64,000 nt of DNA from Streptosporangium album (GTDB lineage Bacteria > Actinomycetota > Actinomycetes > Streptosporangiales > Streptosporangiaceae), in contig NZ_JACHJU010000001.1 in the NCBI RefSeq assembly GCF_014203795.1, positions 2,542,001 through 2,606,000 on the forward strand, given 5' to 3'. The notes under the pieces were generated by a model. It was not told where the DNA came from and made no database searches. It saw only the letters and a list, made by a program, of their open reading frames with translations. Shown piece after piece: positions 8,425 to 17,369 of this stretch (within the stretch, counting starts at the first letter, position 1; every line of letters begins with the position of its first letter). A program made the translations under genes and the position numbers.

Positions 8425-8690
8425 CTAGAGGTTGGCGCCCAGGACGGCGAAGCTGCCGTCGCGGCTGTAGCGGGCGAAGGCGACCAGCATGGTGGGCAGG
8501 GAGACGAGCAGAGACAGGCTGCCGGCGGTCTTGATGTCGACGGAGTAGAACAGCACGATCGTGGGGATCAGCAGTTCGCCGCTGGCGATGCCCATGATCG
8601 CGGCCACCACGCCGATGCCGAACCCGGCCGCGACCCCGGCGACGGCTTGCGCCGGACCGGGCAGGGCCAGCGTAGGAGACCTCAGCGACC
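8425..8690 (-). pseudogene. TauE/SafE (TSUP) permease fragment
   Basis: In one minus-strand frame the sequence reads ALPGPAQAVAGVAAGFGIG, then VVAAIMGIASGELLIPTIV, then KTAGSLSLLVSLPTMLVAF, ending at a stop at 8425. These are the repeated transmembrane motifs of the sulfite exporter TauE/SafE family. Only about 85 of a typical 250 residues remain, so both ends are lost. It lies inside the tRNA-Lys element. Confidence 0.65.
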
Positions 8691-8718
8691 GCCCTGCCGA
8701 CAGTTCACAACGATGGAG

Positions 8719-9378
8719 TCAATCGTCTGTAGAAAGGGGCGTGGGCCTGCGCAGCAGCCACTGCCCGAACGTCCGACGCGGGGGCCGCACCACCACGCGG
8801 CCGTGGACCTTCTGACCGACCAGCTCCACTCGCAGAGTGACCGGCGTGTCAGGATTCGTTGGAGTCTGACGGTACTTGACCCTGCTGTGTACCAGCTGCA
8901 GACCATCAGTATCGACCACGATGCCTGGCCTCGTGACCAGCGTCAGGGTCTTCCCCGTCATGCCCACGTCGATCCGCAAGGTGTCGTGCGTGATCACTGC
9001 GTCAGTGAAGTCAAGCGTCACCCCGCAGTACGTCACCGCGAGCTCCAGTCTCCGCGGCACCACCCAGCGCCCCACGCGCTTGACCGCGCCGCTGTGGACC
9101 TGTTCGATCCGAACTATGTCCTTGACCTCTGCTCCAGTCGCGCCGACCGTAGCCGATACGGGCGGCAGGTCAGCGGTGAGCGCGGTCAGTTCGCTCAGAG
9201 TCCGCGCCGACAGGGCAGCTTCCAGGCGCTCGTCCAACTCGTCCGCGGTCAGCAGGCCGTCCCCCGCCGCGATACGCAGCACATCCACCACCCGGTCCCG
9301 GTCCGCATGAGAGGCTCGCAGTTCGGGCGACGAGCCGGATCCGGAGCGCTTTCCGGTGGGCGAAATCTCTCCCGACAT
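8719..9378 (-). CDS. DUF1707-domain protein with LiaF-like C-terminal region
   Basis: Residues about 18-75 (LRASHADRDRVVDVLRIAAG ... LLTADELDERLEAALSARTL) are a DUF1707 domain, a SHOCT-like module very common in actinobacteria. The second half (VKRVGRWVVPRRLELAVTYC ... DAVITHDTLRIDVGMTGKTL) resembles the beta-rich cell-wall-stress domain found in LiaF-type proteins. No membrane segment is seen. The ATG at 9378 was preferred because a 27-codon extension to 9459 has no family match. Function is unknown. The gene is intact although it lies inside a decayed integrative element. Confidence 0.7.
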   Translation of the reverse strand: MSGEISPTGKRSGSGSSPELRASHADRDRVVDVLRIAAGDGLLTADELDERLEAALSARTLSELTALTADLPPVSATVGATGAEVKDIVRIEQVHSGAVKRVGRWVVPRRLELAVTYCGVTLDFTDAVITHDTLRIDVGMTGKTLTLVTRPGIVVDTDGLQLVHSRVKYRQTPTNPDTPVTLRVELVGQKVHGRVVVRPPRRTFGQWLLRRPTPLSTDD

Positions 9379-10118
9379 GCTTCCATCCTGGTCCTGTCGA
9401 ACCTCTCCGCGCGACGCAGGCAACGGCGCGAGTAGAAGACTAACGCTATATCGCGACATGGATCCCGGCGGGGCCTAAGGATTCCCGGGAGATCCGCCAG
9501 GCGCTTCTCGTAGCCGATGGTTTTACAGGACGTGACCGTTCCTGCTGAGATATGGCCTCTCACCTGTGGCGTAACCATGTCTCCCCGCCGCGAGTTCCAT
9601 GATCATTGCGCGGATGTTGCGCGACGAGTCGATCATGGCTTGTTCAGCGCGAACGCACAGGGACCCTGGGATGCTCGGATACGCGGTTCGACGGCGGACG
9701 GTTGATCAGGTTCTTACCTGAGCCCCCTTGCGGACGAGCTGTCGTAATGAGATGCGCCAGCTTCCTTCGACGGACAGCATGGCAAGATGCCGGATCTGCT
9801 GTGGAACGAGGTCAGGAGCTTCTTCGATCCTGATCTGATGGAGGGACTGCCGGATGTGGAGTTGGCCCGGTTTGGTGGACACCTGATTTCTGGGGAACCC
9901 TGGTTCCTCAAAGAAGGAGTTCACCAAACCGGGCCAACTCCAGTTAGTTCAGATGGAACTGATCGGGACGGGCAAGATCAGAGCTGCTAACACGATTTGG
10001 AAGCCTTGGCTGTACAGCCATAAATACAGCCAAGAGAACGAACGACGCCAGAACTCAGCGAACGCCCACGGACACCGCGCCCGCAGGCCAGAGCCTCAGG
10101 CCTCGATCGAACCGACTT
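9379..10118. other. Noncoding stretch inside the tRNA-Lys element
   Basis: I find no convincing gene here. The notable structure is the long inverted repeat at 9858-9941, listed separately. Short open frames on both strands lack family motifs. Confidence 0.5.
9858..9941. repeat. 20-bp perfect inverted repeat with an inner hairpin
   Basis: GGAGTTGGCCCGGTTTGGTG (9858-9877) is followed 44 bp later by its exact reverse complement (9922-9941). The loop contains a second hairpin, GGAACC/GGTTCC (9894-9907). The unit is 84 bp and looks like a small non-autonomous element or the fused ends of a deleted transposon. Confidence 0.7.
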
Positions 10119-10163
10119 CTTTTAATCCGTAGGTTCTGGGTTCGAGTCCCAGGCGCCCTACCA
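10119..10163 (+). repeat. Right att copy of tRNA-Lys 3' end
   Basis: These 45 bp are identical to 7518-7562, from the anticodon loop to CCA of tRNA-Lys. The acceptor 5' half is absent, so it is an attachment-site copy and not a gene. Confidence 0.9.
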
Positions 10164-10172
10164 CTCGCGAGC

Positions 10173-10206
10173 AGGAACGTAGGCCCTGACCTGGGCCTAC
10201 GTTCCT
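10173..10206 (+). terminator. Strong hairpin, likely the ancestral tRNA-Lys terminator
   Basis: A 14-bp perfect stem (10173-10186 with 10193-10206) has a 6-base loop and is followed by CTTTCT. It lies 10 bp beyond the distal att copy, where the terminator of the uninterrupted tRNA gene would have been. Confidence 0.7.
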
Positions 10207-10418
10207 GGCGATCTTTCTCCGCCTATGCAGCCGGATGCTGTCAGATGCAGCCGCCTGCCAGTGGTCCCGGAATATACGCGGAATGGGATCACGCGCGTTT
10301 GCCCAGGTCGCCGCAGGAGTTTCGGAAGCTTCCGGGACGATTCCGAGGGTGTGGGAGCCGACACGACGAAGGACCCCGAGGGCTACCCGAGGTCCTGTCT
10401 GTTCTGTTGTCAGGGATG

Positions 10419-10640
10419 TCACGTCGTGAGCGCTTCCAAGATCCGCTTGTTCGCCACCTCGTGCTGCCCGTCGATGCACTTGGCATAGACCTTGAGCAGC
10501 ACGTCCACCCCGTGCCCCGCCCGCTCTGCCACCTCTGGCGCGTGGACTCCGGCGTTGAGCCAGAGGGAGACCGCCGCGTGTCGCAGGTCGTACGGCCTGC
10601 GCGCCAGCGGTGAGGCGACCTGGTCGGGGGTGAAGGCGTA
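10419..10640 (-). pseudogene. C-terminal remnant of a second tyrosine integrase
   Basis: The minus-strand frame ending at 10419 reads RRPYDLRHAAVSLWLNAGVH, then APEVAERAGHGVDVLLKVYA. This shows the His-x-x-Arg box, the GH box and the tyrosine of a phage integrase C-terminus. The frame dissolves upstream of about 10640. It differs in sequence from the remnant at 7669 and so records a second integration at the same tRNA. Confidence 0.75.
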
Positions 10641-10715
10641 TGCGGTGCAGCGTTACCAAGTCGAGGCTGCTCGAACGGTCTGGCGTATTACTGACTGTGG
10701 CCCCAGTGCTCGCCG

Positions 10716-11036
10716 TTACGAGGGGTGCGTCAGATCCAGCGCCCCGACCGTCTGGCCCCCACTCTTTTCACCTGTGAGCTGGAACCCGAGCTTCCGGTAG
10801 AAGCCCTCGGGCCCGCCCTCTCCCGGCTCCCACGTGACATACATCCGCGTGCCGCGGCGCCGCCTGATTTCGGCGGCCACTGATTCGACGGCGAGGCCGC
10901 GCCACTGCTCTCGCGCTTCTTCTGCATCATTCACCGCATCGACGATGACCATCTGCCCGAGCGCGAGAACCTCGGAGGCCAGCGCCTCCACATCGAGCTG
11001 GGGGAACTCACCATCGAGATCGAACACCATGCTCAA
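10716..11036 (-). pseudogene. GNAT acetyltransferase, C-terminal part
   Basis: The last 60 residues (RMYVTWEPGEGGPEGFYRKL and GFQLTGE) match the C-terminal beta-strand and product-release loop of GNAT N-acetyltransferases. The acetyl-CoA binding loop (Q/RxxGxG/A) is not present in canonical form and the open frame is only 106 residues, against about 150-180 for the family. The first 40 residues have no GNAT character. It is most likely a truncated gene; a short divergent protein is possible. Confidence 0.5.
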
Positions 11037-11167
11037 CGTGAAGATCTCTGAAGCGCGCCGATCCGCGGGGACCGTATCCGTCCGTCGGATCCAGCCGGTC
11101 CCCGCCCGGGCCGGGCTACCCGCAGGAGACCGGACCCGGACGGATTCGCGCGGGCCGGGGGCTCTGA

Positions 11168-11566
11168 TCAGCCGCAGTGCTCAAGAGGCGAAGTGTACTG
11201 CGCGCTGCCGTAATCGCCGCCCCACTGGATGCACTTCCCTGCGGCGGAGATCTTCACCGGGCCGGCGTAAGTCGAGAAGTTACCGGGGTCGGTGACATAT
11301 GCTCCGCGTTCGCGCCTGATCACGGCGTTGACGCGGGTGCTGTTCGGACTGTCCTTCCAGGTGACCACGCAGTTGGTGCTGCCGTTGTACAGCAGGTAGA
11401 CGGTGGCCTTGCCCAGATCGTGCTGGTCGATCACATGGTAGGAGCCGCCGCCACACGCCGCGATCGGCGATGATGCCGCCATCGCCGGGCTGCTGGTGGC
11501 GAAGGTTCCGGCTATCGCGGCCGCAGTGGCGAGTGTGAGCGCGGCTCCCTGCTTGAATTTGCGCAC
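11168..11566 (-). CDS. Secreted spore-associated protein A (SapA)-like
   Basis: A GTG start at 11566 has AGGAG seven bases upstream. The 132-residue product begins MRKFKQGAALTLATAAAIAG with a signal peptide cleaved after AMA. The mature part (ACGGGSYHVID ... VYLLYNGSTNCVVTWKDS ... CIQWGGDYGSAQYTSPLEHC) has four Cys that could form disulfides. It resembles SapA-type exported proteins of actinomycetes, whose role is not established. A longer reading to 11761 would bury the signal peptide and was rejected. The AT-rich region at about 11765-11815 upstream is the likely promoter. Confidence 0.75.
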   Translation of the reverse strand: MRKFKQGAALTLATAAAIAGTFATSSPAMAASSPIAACGGGSYHVIDQHDLGKATVYLLYNGSTNCVVTWKDSPNSTRVNAVIRRERGAYVTDPGNFSTYAGPVKISAAGKCIQWGGDYGSAQYTSPLEHCG

Positions 11567-12148
11567 AGAAATTCTCCTGACTAGTAATCGTCTAGTAGGG
11601 CCAAATCTTCTGCAGCCGCTCAAACCTGCTGCCCAGGAGGCATCGATATACGGATGCCTCCTCGGTGTAGCCATGACAACGAGACGACCGGGCGGGCCAG
11701 ACCCGTGGCAGAGGTCGTCGAGTTCCATGATCTCCGGGCGGCCGCAGTCGATCACCTGCATGTACGTTATACATAACCGTTAGGCATGCGTCAAGGTTAC
11801 GTAAATTCCGGCTGTCATTTACGGCCCTGCCGGCGCAAAGCGCCTGTGTATGCGGATGGGCACCGCTGGTCCCCGCTGCTTGGCATGGAGAGGTGCCGTT
11901 CTCCCGCGGTCCCGTCTCTCCGGTCGCGATCGTGTCTCTCGCAGCGTCGATCGTCGAGGTGAGGCCCGACTCTCGGATGCTGAGCGGGCCGGAACGCCGG
12001 CCGCACCACGACAGACCTCACGGCCGTGCGAGCGGCCACCGGAGCGAGGCTGCAGAGAGCCGTCACCGCGTGATGGAGTCTCCACGCTTCCAGGGGACGC
12101 TTCCTGCTGCTATTCCTCGTCTAAAGGCCTGCAGCTGGGGCCCCAGAG
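11567..12148. other. Intergenic region upstream of the sapA-like gene
   Basis: The 580 bp show no supported gene. An AT-rich patch at about 11763-11815 with the palindrome GTTATACATAAC is a plausible promoter for the leftward gene. The remaining open frames are arginine-rich shadows. Confidence 0.45.
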
Positions 12149-12685
12149 CTACTCGACGCCCGTAGTCCTCGCGCCGACGCTGGCTGCGATGACGTGGGCG
12201 ACCTGTTCCGGCGAGGTCTCAGTCGTGTCGACGACCTCCGCTTCGCGGCGCAACCAGGGCAGAGCCGCGTGATAGTCCGGAATATGGTCAAGCCGCCACT
12301 GCCGGGCTCCAGACTCGATCGTGTCCGTCTCGATCCGATGGATGAGCGTGTCCTGGTCGGTATGGAGCACGAAGTGATGGACGGGGATGGAGGCCTTTTC
12401 GAGCCCGGCATGGATCTCCGCCCAGTACTGCTCGTCAAGGACCGTTTGCGGGACGACGAGAGCACCACCGACATAATCGAGCAATTGCGAAGCCGTCTCC
12501 ACGACCAGGCCGCGCCATGGCCGCCAATCTTGGAAATTGCCGACCTGCGGCAGGTCCGTGACATGCCGCAACATGAAGCCGACCTTTTCGGGATCGAAAA
12601 GCCGTGCTTCTGGAATCAGCTTGAGAAGCTCTCTGGTAGTGGTCGTCTTACCTGCGCCGAAAGTCCCGTTCAGCCAGATGATCAT
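12149..12685 (-). CDS. TmrB-like P-loop ATP-binding protein
   Basis: The 178-residue protein starts MIIWLNGTFGAGKTTTTREL, a Walker A motif (GxxGxGKTT). RLFDPEKVGFMLRHV follows, which is characteristic of TmrB, the tunicamycin-resistance ATP-binding protein, and its many uncharacterised relatives. The family belongs to the nucleoside/aminoglycoside kinase-like P-loop proteins. It may phosphorylate or sequester a small molecule; resistance to tunicamycin is not implied by sequence alone. The start at MIIWLNG was chosen because the P-loop must lie at the N-terminus; a 17-codon extension from TTG is unlikely. Confidence 0.75.
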   Translation of the reverse strand: MIIWLNGTFGAGKTTTTRELLKLIPEARLFDPEKVGFMLRHVTDLPQVGNFQDWRPWRGLVVETASQLLDYVGGALVVPQTVLDEQYWAEIHAGLEKASIPVHHFVLHTDQDTLIHRIETDTIESGARQWRLDHIPDYHAALPWLRREAEVVDTTETSPEQVAHVIAASVGARTTGVE

Positions 12686-13015
12686 GAAGCTGAGTGTATA
12701 CGCGCAGATGTGATCGCACATATGAATCGACCTCAACCAGCCGCCCAGAGGCTTGACCGTACGGCCACGACTACGGCCACGAGGGCGAACGGCGGCGGAA
12801 CTCTACGGACGTCCAAACGTCATCCCGGATATCCCAGGCGAGTTCGGATTCGGCGTTGAAGCCCACGCAGCTCACGGCGGAACCGCCCTGATCGGATCAA
12901 CCGATCATCTCGCTCCCTACCGGTGACGGAACCGCGCCTCACGAAGAGCCGGAACATGCACGGAACCATCTCGACCGGCTTGATCGACGGGACGGAAGAG
13001 CCGAGGATCACCCGT
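12686..13015. other. Intergenic region without clear content
   Basis: I see no gene, strong hairpin or repeat in these 330 bp. An AT-rich stretch at about 12690-12730 may hold the promoter of the TmrB-like gene. Confidence 0.4.
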
Positions 13016-13263
13016 CTACTGCGCCTCGTCAGCCGCCGATGACCGCCCGGTCATTCCGCGGGGCATCAGCAGGAAGACCTTGGGCGACAGCCGGTCCATG
13101 TCCCCGCCCCTGCCGAACACCAGGCCGGCGGCGAAGTCCACGAACTGCTTGGCCTCGCTGTCCGGCAGCTTGGTGAGGTCCATCACCACGGGGTGCCCGT
13201 ACGGAAGAAATGCCCCACGTAGAGTGCCTCGTTGCAGTCCCGGGGACACAGCGTGTTGATCAT
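13016..13263 (-). pseudogene. SepF-like cell-division protein, frameshifted
   Basis: From the ATG at 13263 the minus strand reads MINTLCPRDCNEALYVGHFF then RTGTP and stops. In the next frame it continues PVVMDLTKLPDSEAKQFVDF, AAGLVFGRGGDMDRLSPKVF and LLMPRG. Together these make an almost complete SepF C-terminal domain (about 80 residues), the FtsZ-membrane linker. The break is a single-base shift at about 13195. The Arg-x-tyrosine/asparagine start and FAAGL motif are family hallmarks. Actinomycetes carry several sepF paralogues, and this one lacks the N-terminal membrane-targeting helix. It is either inactive or a sequencing error. Confidence 0.7.
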
Positions 13264-13347
13264 TGCATCACTCTCCACCTCCCACGACGGCCGTCAAGCC
13301 GTCTTCCGTATTGATGATGCGACACCCGCCCGCCGCTGACGCCGGTG

Positions 13348-14544
13348 TCATCGCACGGCGCCGGCGCGGCCGACGGTGTCCTTGACGATACGACCGCCTG
13401 CGACGACGAGCGGGGGATCCAGCAGCGCGTCGACGCCGGAACGCGGGTCGGCGTCGACCGCGATCAGATCGGCCAGGTAGCCGGGTCTGATCGCACCCGC
13501 CTCCGTCAGTCCCGCTGCTCGCATCCCGGCCTCCGTGGCCGCTGCCAGCGCCTGCCGTACGGACAGGCCCGAGGCGACGAGGCCGTGCAGCCCGTCGACG
13601 ACCCCGCCGACGTGCGGGTGCCGGGGGATGCCCGAGTCGGTCCCGGCGAGGATCGGCACCCCTGCGGCGTGGAGCCGGGTGACCCAGCCGCCCCTGACGT
13701 CGAGGGAGATGGGATGGGCGTGCGCGCCGGCGAGCCCCAGCGTCGGGCAGACCCCGGTCCCGGCGCTCACCAGGTCGCGGACCACGGCCGCGTCATAGCC
13801 GTCTCCGCCCTCCGGCGAGATGAACGTCGCGTGCTCGACCGAGTCGACCCCCGCGGCGGCCGCCGCCCGGACGCCCACCGTCGACAGGGCGTGCGCGGCG
13901 ACGGTGGCCCCAAGCCGGTGTGCCTCGTCGACGATCGCCGCCAGGGCCGCCTCGGACACCTCGAACCGCAATGGATCCGTGCCCGGGGTCATCCGCCCGC
14001 CGGTCACCATGACCTTGACGAGATCCGCCCCGGCCTCGATCTCCTCCCGCACGGCGGCTCGGGCCTGTTCGGGCCCGTCGATCTCGTTGCCCATGAACCA
14101 GCAGTGCCCGTTCGGCCGGGTCAGGGGCCGGCCGGCGACCATCAGGCGCGGGCCCGGCGTCGTCCCGTTCCGGATCTCGTCGCGGATCCGCGCGGAGAGT
14201 CCGCGCGGCGCGCCGAGATCCCTGGCGAAGGTCACTCCGCTCTCCACCAGCTGCCGCGCCGAGAGCCGCATCCCGTCCAGCTGCGCCTGCTCGTCCCTGG
14301 CGAGCATGCTCGCCACCGGATCGGCTCCCGCGTCGAAGGCCAGGTGCACGTGCGCGTCCATCAGCCCGGGGAACAGGACGCGCCCCCCGAGGTCCACGAC
14401 CGCCGCCTGCTCGTGGGGCGGCGCGCCGGCGGCCGGCCCGACCCAGGAGATCCGGTCGTCCTCGACGAGGACGGTCGCGTCGTCGACGGCACTGCCGGCG
14501 AGCACGTCCGTGATCACGGTGGCCGCCCTGAACGCGATCATCAT
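13348..14544 (-). CDS. Amidohydrolase (imidazolonepropionase/prolidase-like)
   Basis: The 398-residue protein has the metal-dependent amidohydrolase layout: an N-terminal beta domain, LMDAHVHLAF with the His-x-His metal pair, a lysine region (VKVMVTGG), further His in AAHALST and VEHATF, and the final Asp in LAGTDSGIP. Relatives hydrolyse dipeptide or ring amide bonds. Within the operon it could open a lactam or cleave an N-acyl or dipeptide substrate taken up by the ABC system. The start overlaps the IclR gene stop by 4 bp (ATGA), indicating translational coupling. It is the last gene of the operon. Confidence 0.85.
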   Translation of the reverse strand: MMIAFRAATVITDVLAGSAVDDATVLVEDDRISWVGPAAGAPPHEQAAVVDLGGRVLFPGLMDAHVHLAFDAGADPVASMLARDEQAQLDGMRLSARQLVESGVTFARDLGAPRGLSARIRDEIRNGTTPGPRLMVAGRPLTRPNGHCWFMGNEIDGPEQARAAVREEIEAGADLVKVMVTGGRMTPGTDPLRFEVSEAALAAIVDEAHRLGATVAAHALSTVGVRAAAAAGVDSVEHATFISPEGGDGYDAAVVRDLVSAGTGVCPTLGLAGAHAHPISLDVRGGWVTRLHAAGVPILAGTDSGIPRHPHVGGVVDGLHGLVASGLSVRQALAAATEAGMRAAGLTEAGAIRPGYLADLIAVDADPRSGVDALLDPPLVVAGGRIVKDTVGRAGAVR

Positions 14545-15338
14545 GTGGTCTCCCGCTCCCCATCGATGCCGCCTTCGCGGTATCCCAAGCTCTGTGACAC
14601 GGCCGTGGCGGTGTCCTGGACCGCGGCGGAGACACTGGCCAGCCGCCGCTCGTCCACCGCCCGGTCCCGCATCGTCACGCAGACGCAGTACCTCACCGAG
14701 CCCTCGGTGTCCCAGACCGGAGCCGACACTCCGACGGTGTGCGGTGTGATCTCCCCGTTGCTGACCCAGACTCCCTCGGTTCTGATCCTGGCGAGCAGGT
14801 CGCGGATGACCTCCGGGTCGGTCGGCGTCCGGTCGGTGTAGCGCGGCAGCGGCGCGGCGAGAACCTCTTGGAGGAAGCGCTCGTCCTGGAACGCCAGCAG
14901 GGTCTTCCCCGCCCCGGCGTTCAGGCCGATGGTGTCACCGATCTCCACGGTGACCGCGGTCTCCGCGTTGATGTCCAGTCGCTCGACACAGACGTAGCGG
15001 TGGCCTCGGAGCGTGTAGAAGAGCACGACCTCGCCCGTCTGCTCGGCCAGGCGGATCAGGTGCCGCCGGGCGGCCGTCCGCGGTGCCCGCCGCCCGGCCG
15101 CCCGGCCGAGCGCCACCGCGGCCGGGCCCAGGGAGTAGGAACCGCGTGCTTCGGCCTGCTCCAGGAACTGGCGTACCTCAAGGGATCGGACGATCCGGTG
15201 AGTCACCGCCTTGTGCATGCCCAGGTGCTTGGCCAGATCGGAGACGCGCCACTCGGCCTGCCCCACGAAGGCCTCCAGCACGGTCAGCACCCGGTCCACG
15301 CCCTGCAACGATGCGGGCTTGACGGGTCCCTCTGTCAT
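14541..15338 (-). CDS. IclR-family transcriptional regulator
   Basis: The 265-residue protein has an N-terminal winged helix (VDRVLTVLEAF ... VSDLAKHLGMHKAVTHRIVR) and a C-terminal ligand-binding domain (GETGEVVLFY-like region, ERLDINAETAVTVEIGDTIG, LNAGAGKTLLAF), the standard IclR pair. GGAGGAAGAC precedes the ATG at 15338, which was preferred to the ATG 15 codons upstream. IclR proteins usually control their neighbouring catabolic genes in response to a pathway intermediate. The gene lies inside the operon, 77 bp after the PLP-enzyme gene. Confidence 0.9.
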   Translation of the reverse strand: MTEGPVKPASLQGVDRVLTVLEAFVGQAEWRVSDLAKHLGMHKAVTHRIVRSLEVRQFLEQAEARGSYSLGPAAVALGRAAGRRAPRTAARRHLIRLAEQTGEVVLFYTLRGHRYVCVERLDINAETAVTVEIGDTIGLNAGAGKTLLAFQDERFLQEVLAAPLPRYTDRTPTDPEVIRDLLARIRTEGVWVSNGEITPHTVGVSAPVWDTEGSVRYCVCVTMRDRAVDERRLASVSAAVQDTATAVSQSLGYREGGIDGERETT

Positions 15339-15415
15339 GTCTTCCTCCAACCGCGGGTCAACTCCGAGGATCATCGCGTCCATTCTCGATCACTGCCATG
15401 GGCTCCCGGGCTCGT

Positions 15416-16600
15416 TCATCGGAGCCCGCCTACGAGCGAGCCGACGTGCTCGATCTCCGACTCCGTGTTGTAGTAGTGCGCCGATGCCCGGACGACACTG
15501 GCCAGCCCCCGCGAAGGCAGGTCCCACTGCGAGGACGTGGACTTGGAGACGCTCACATTGACCCCGTTGCCGGCGAGAACGCGCTTCACGTCATCGGGCG
15601 CGAAACCTTCGACGGTGAACGACACGATCCCGCACCGGCTCCGGCCGAGGTCGTGGATCCGCACCCCCTTGATGCCGGTGAGCGTCCGGCGCAGCAGGTC
15701 TCCCAGCGCGAGGATGCGGGCCTCGATCGCGTCCATCCCCAGGTCCAGGGCGTAGTCCACGGCCGCTCCCAGGCCGACGACCGCCGCGAAGTTCTTCTCC
15801 CACGTCTCGTAGCGGCGGGCGTCAGGGCTCATCTCATACTCGGTGGGTGACGTCCACACCGCGGAACCGTTGTCCAGTACGGCCGGCTCGAACGTGTCCA
15901 TGGCGTTCTCGCGCACGTACAGGAAGCCCGTTCCGCGCGGCCCCCGCAGGTACTTGCGGCCGGTGCCGGTCAGCACGTCGCACCTGAGTTCGGTGACGTC
16001 CAGGTCCAGCTGCCCCACGGACTGGCAGGCGTCCAGCAGGAAGGGCACCCCGGCGGCCTCGGCCAGCGCGCCGACCTCCGCCGCCGGATTGATCAGACCG
16101 CCCTGGGTCGGGATGTGCGTCATCGACACGAGCTTGACGCGGCCGTCGTCAAGCTTCTTCTCGAGCAGGTCGAGGTCGACCTGCCCGCTGGGATCGTCGT
16201 CGATGACGCTGACGTCGACGCCGAGGCGCTTCGCCTGCTGCAGATAGGCGATGGCGTTGCTTCCGTACTCCGACCGGCAGGTGAGGATCCGGTCCCCCGG
16301 AGCGAGCCGCATGCCGTAGAACACCATGTCCCAGGCGCGCGTCGCGTTGTCGGCCAACGCGATCTCTGACGGCCTGGCACCGATCAGGGAGGCGAGCGAG
16401 GTGTAGGTCGCCGCGATCTGTTCGGCTCGGTCTCTCTGGGTCTCGTACCCACCCCGCGACGCCTCGTTCCGCAGGTAGTCCATCGTCGTGTCGACGACGG
16501 CCGCGGGGGGCAGGGCGCAGCCGGCGTTGTTCAGATGGACCAGGCTCTGGCAACCCGGGGTCTCATCGCGCACACGCACGACGTCGATGCCGTTGTTCAC
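15416..16600 (-). CDS. Class V aminotransferase-fold PLP enzyme
   Basis: The 394-residue protein is a class V aminotransferase/cysteine-desulfurase-fold enzyme: HLNNAGCALPP at the N-terminus, SEYGSNAIAYLQQAKR, an Asp-x-x-Gln in LLDACQSVGQLDL and the Schiff-base lysine in TGTGRKYLRGPRGTGF. Related enzymes include selenocysteine lyases, cysteine desulfurases and isopenicillin-N epimerase-like proteins. There is no obvious mobile Cys loop of NifS type, so a lyase, epimerase or transaminase on an imported amino acid is more likely than iron-sulfur assembly. A GTG start follows the ABC ATPase stop by 7 bp. Confidence 0.8.
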   Translation of the reverse strand: MNNGIDVVRVRDETPGCQSLVHLNNAGCALPPAAVVDTTMDYLRNEASRGGYETQRDRAEQIAATYTSLASLIGARPSEIALADNATRAWDMVFYGMRLAPGDRILTCRSEYGSNAIAYLQQAKRLGVDVSVIDDDPSGQVDLDLLEKKLDDGRVKLVSMTHIPTQGGLINPAAEVGALAEAAGVPFLLDACQSVGQLDLDVTELRCDVLTGTGRKYLRGPRGTGFLYVRENAMDTFEPAVLDNGSAVWTSPTEYEMSPDARRYETWEKNFAAVVGLGAAVDYALDLGMDAIEARILALGDLLRRTLTGIKGVRIHDLGRSRCGIVSFTVEGFAPDDVKRVLAGNGVNVSVSKSTSSQWDLPSRGLASVVRASAHYYNTESEIEHVGSLVGGLR

Positions 16601-16607
16601 TGTTTCG

Positions 16608-17369
16608 TCAGCCTCGCTTCAGGAAGTCTCGCGCCCGCGCCGTCTGCGGATTGGCGAGCACGGTGTCCGGATGGCCTTCCTCGACGATGACGCCGTCATC
16701 CATGAAGCACACGTGATCACCGACGTCACGGGCGAAGCCCATCTCATGCGTGACGACGATCATCGTCATCCCCTCGGCGGCGAGGTCGCGCATGACCGAC
16801 AGCACCTCGTTCACGAGTTCGGGGTCCAGTGCCGATGTCGGCTCGTCGAAGAGCATGACCTTGGGCTTCATCGCCAGGGCCCGGGCGATGGCGACGCGTT
16901 GCTGCTGCCCGCCCGACAGCTCGTTGGGGTAGTGGTCGCTGCGCTCGGTCAGGCCCACCCGGTCCAGCAGTTGCATGGCCAGGTCGCGGGTCTGCGCCTT
17001 CTGGGAGCGGTTGACGCGGAGCGGCCCGGACATGACGTTCTCCAACGCGGTCATGTGCGGGAAGAGGTTGAAGCGCTGGAAGACCATGCCGATCTGGCGT
17101 CGCTGGTCGGCGATCTCCTTCTCCGGCAGCGGGATCACGTGGTCTCCGTCGATCCGCAGGCCGATCAGCTCGCCGTCGACCCAGACCTCGCCCTCGTCCG
17201 CGGGCTGCAGCCCGTTGATGCAGCGGAGCAGGGTGGACTTCCCCGAGCCCGACGGGCCGATGAGGCAGCTGACCGAGCCCTTGGACACCGAGTAGTCGAC
17301 TCCCTTGAGGACGTGTACGGAGTCGAACCGCTTGTGTATCCCACTCAGGACGATCATCGGAGTCTCCAC
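16608..17369 (-). CDS. ABC transporter ATPase, polar amino acid type
   Basis: The 253-residue protein carries [11 protein letters not shown] (Walker A), an [15 protein letters not shown] signature, [14 protein letters not shown] (Walker B) and the H-loop in VTHEMGFA. These are typical of GlnQ-type ATPases. The GTG at 17369 was chosen as start: it has AAGGAGG just upstream and shares a base with the permease stop (TAGTG). It therefore reads V-E-T-P before MIVLSG. It energises the permease encoded directly upstream. Confidence 0.9.
   Translation of the reverse strand: METPMIVLSGIHKRFDSVHVLKGVDYSVSKGSVSCLIGPSGSGKSTLLRCINGLQPADEGEVWVDGELIGLRIDGDHVIPLPEKEIADQRRQIGMVFQRFNLFPHMTALENVMSGPLRVNRSQKAQTRDLAMQLLDRVGLTERSDHYPNELSGGQQQRVAIARALAMKPKVMLFDEPTSALDPELVNEVLSVMRDLAAEGMTMIVVTHEMGFARDVGDHVCFMDDGVIVEEGHPDTVLANPQTARARDFLKRG

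Larger units (their letters stand above)
7518..10163. mobile_element. Decayed integrative element in tRNA-Lys (att to att)
   Basis: Exact 45-bp direct repeats (7518-7562 within the tRNA; 10119-10163) bound 2.6 kb that holds a truncated tyrosine integrase next to the left att, a fragment of a TauE/SafE permease, a DUF1707 gene and an inverted-repeat hairpin. The integrase lies beside one att site and points toward it, as in integrative elements. No replication, transfer or cargo module remains, so this is a remnant left by deletion rather than a mobile unit. Confidence 0.8.

Noticed and set aside
7831..9435. 534-codon plus-strand frame
   Set aside because: Antisense to the integrase remnant, TauE fragment and DUF1707 gene; no recognisable domain.
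10096..10659. Open frame ending GLEPRTYGLKE
   Set aside because: Its end is a translation across the tRNA-Lys att copy; the real signal in the region is the integrase tail in another frame.
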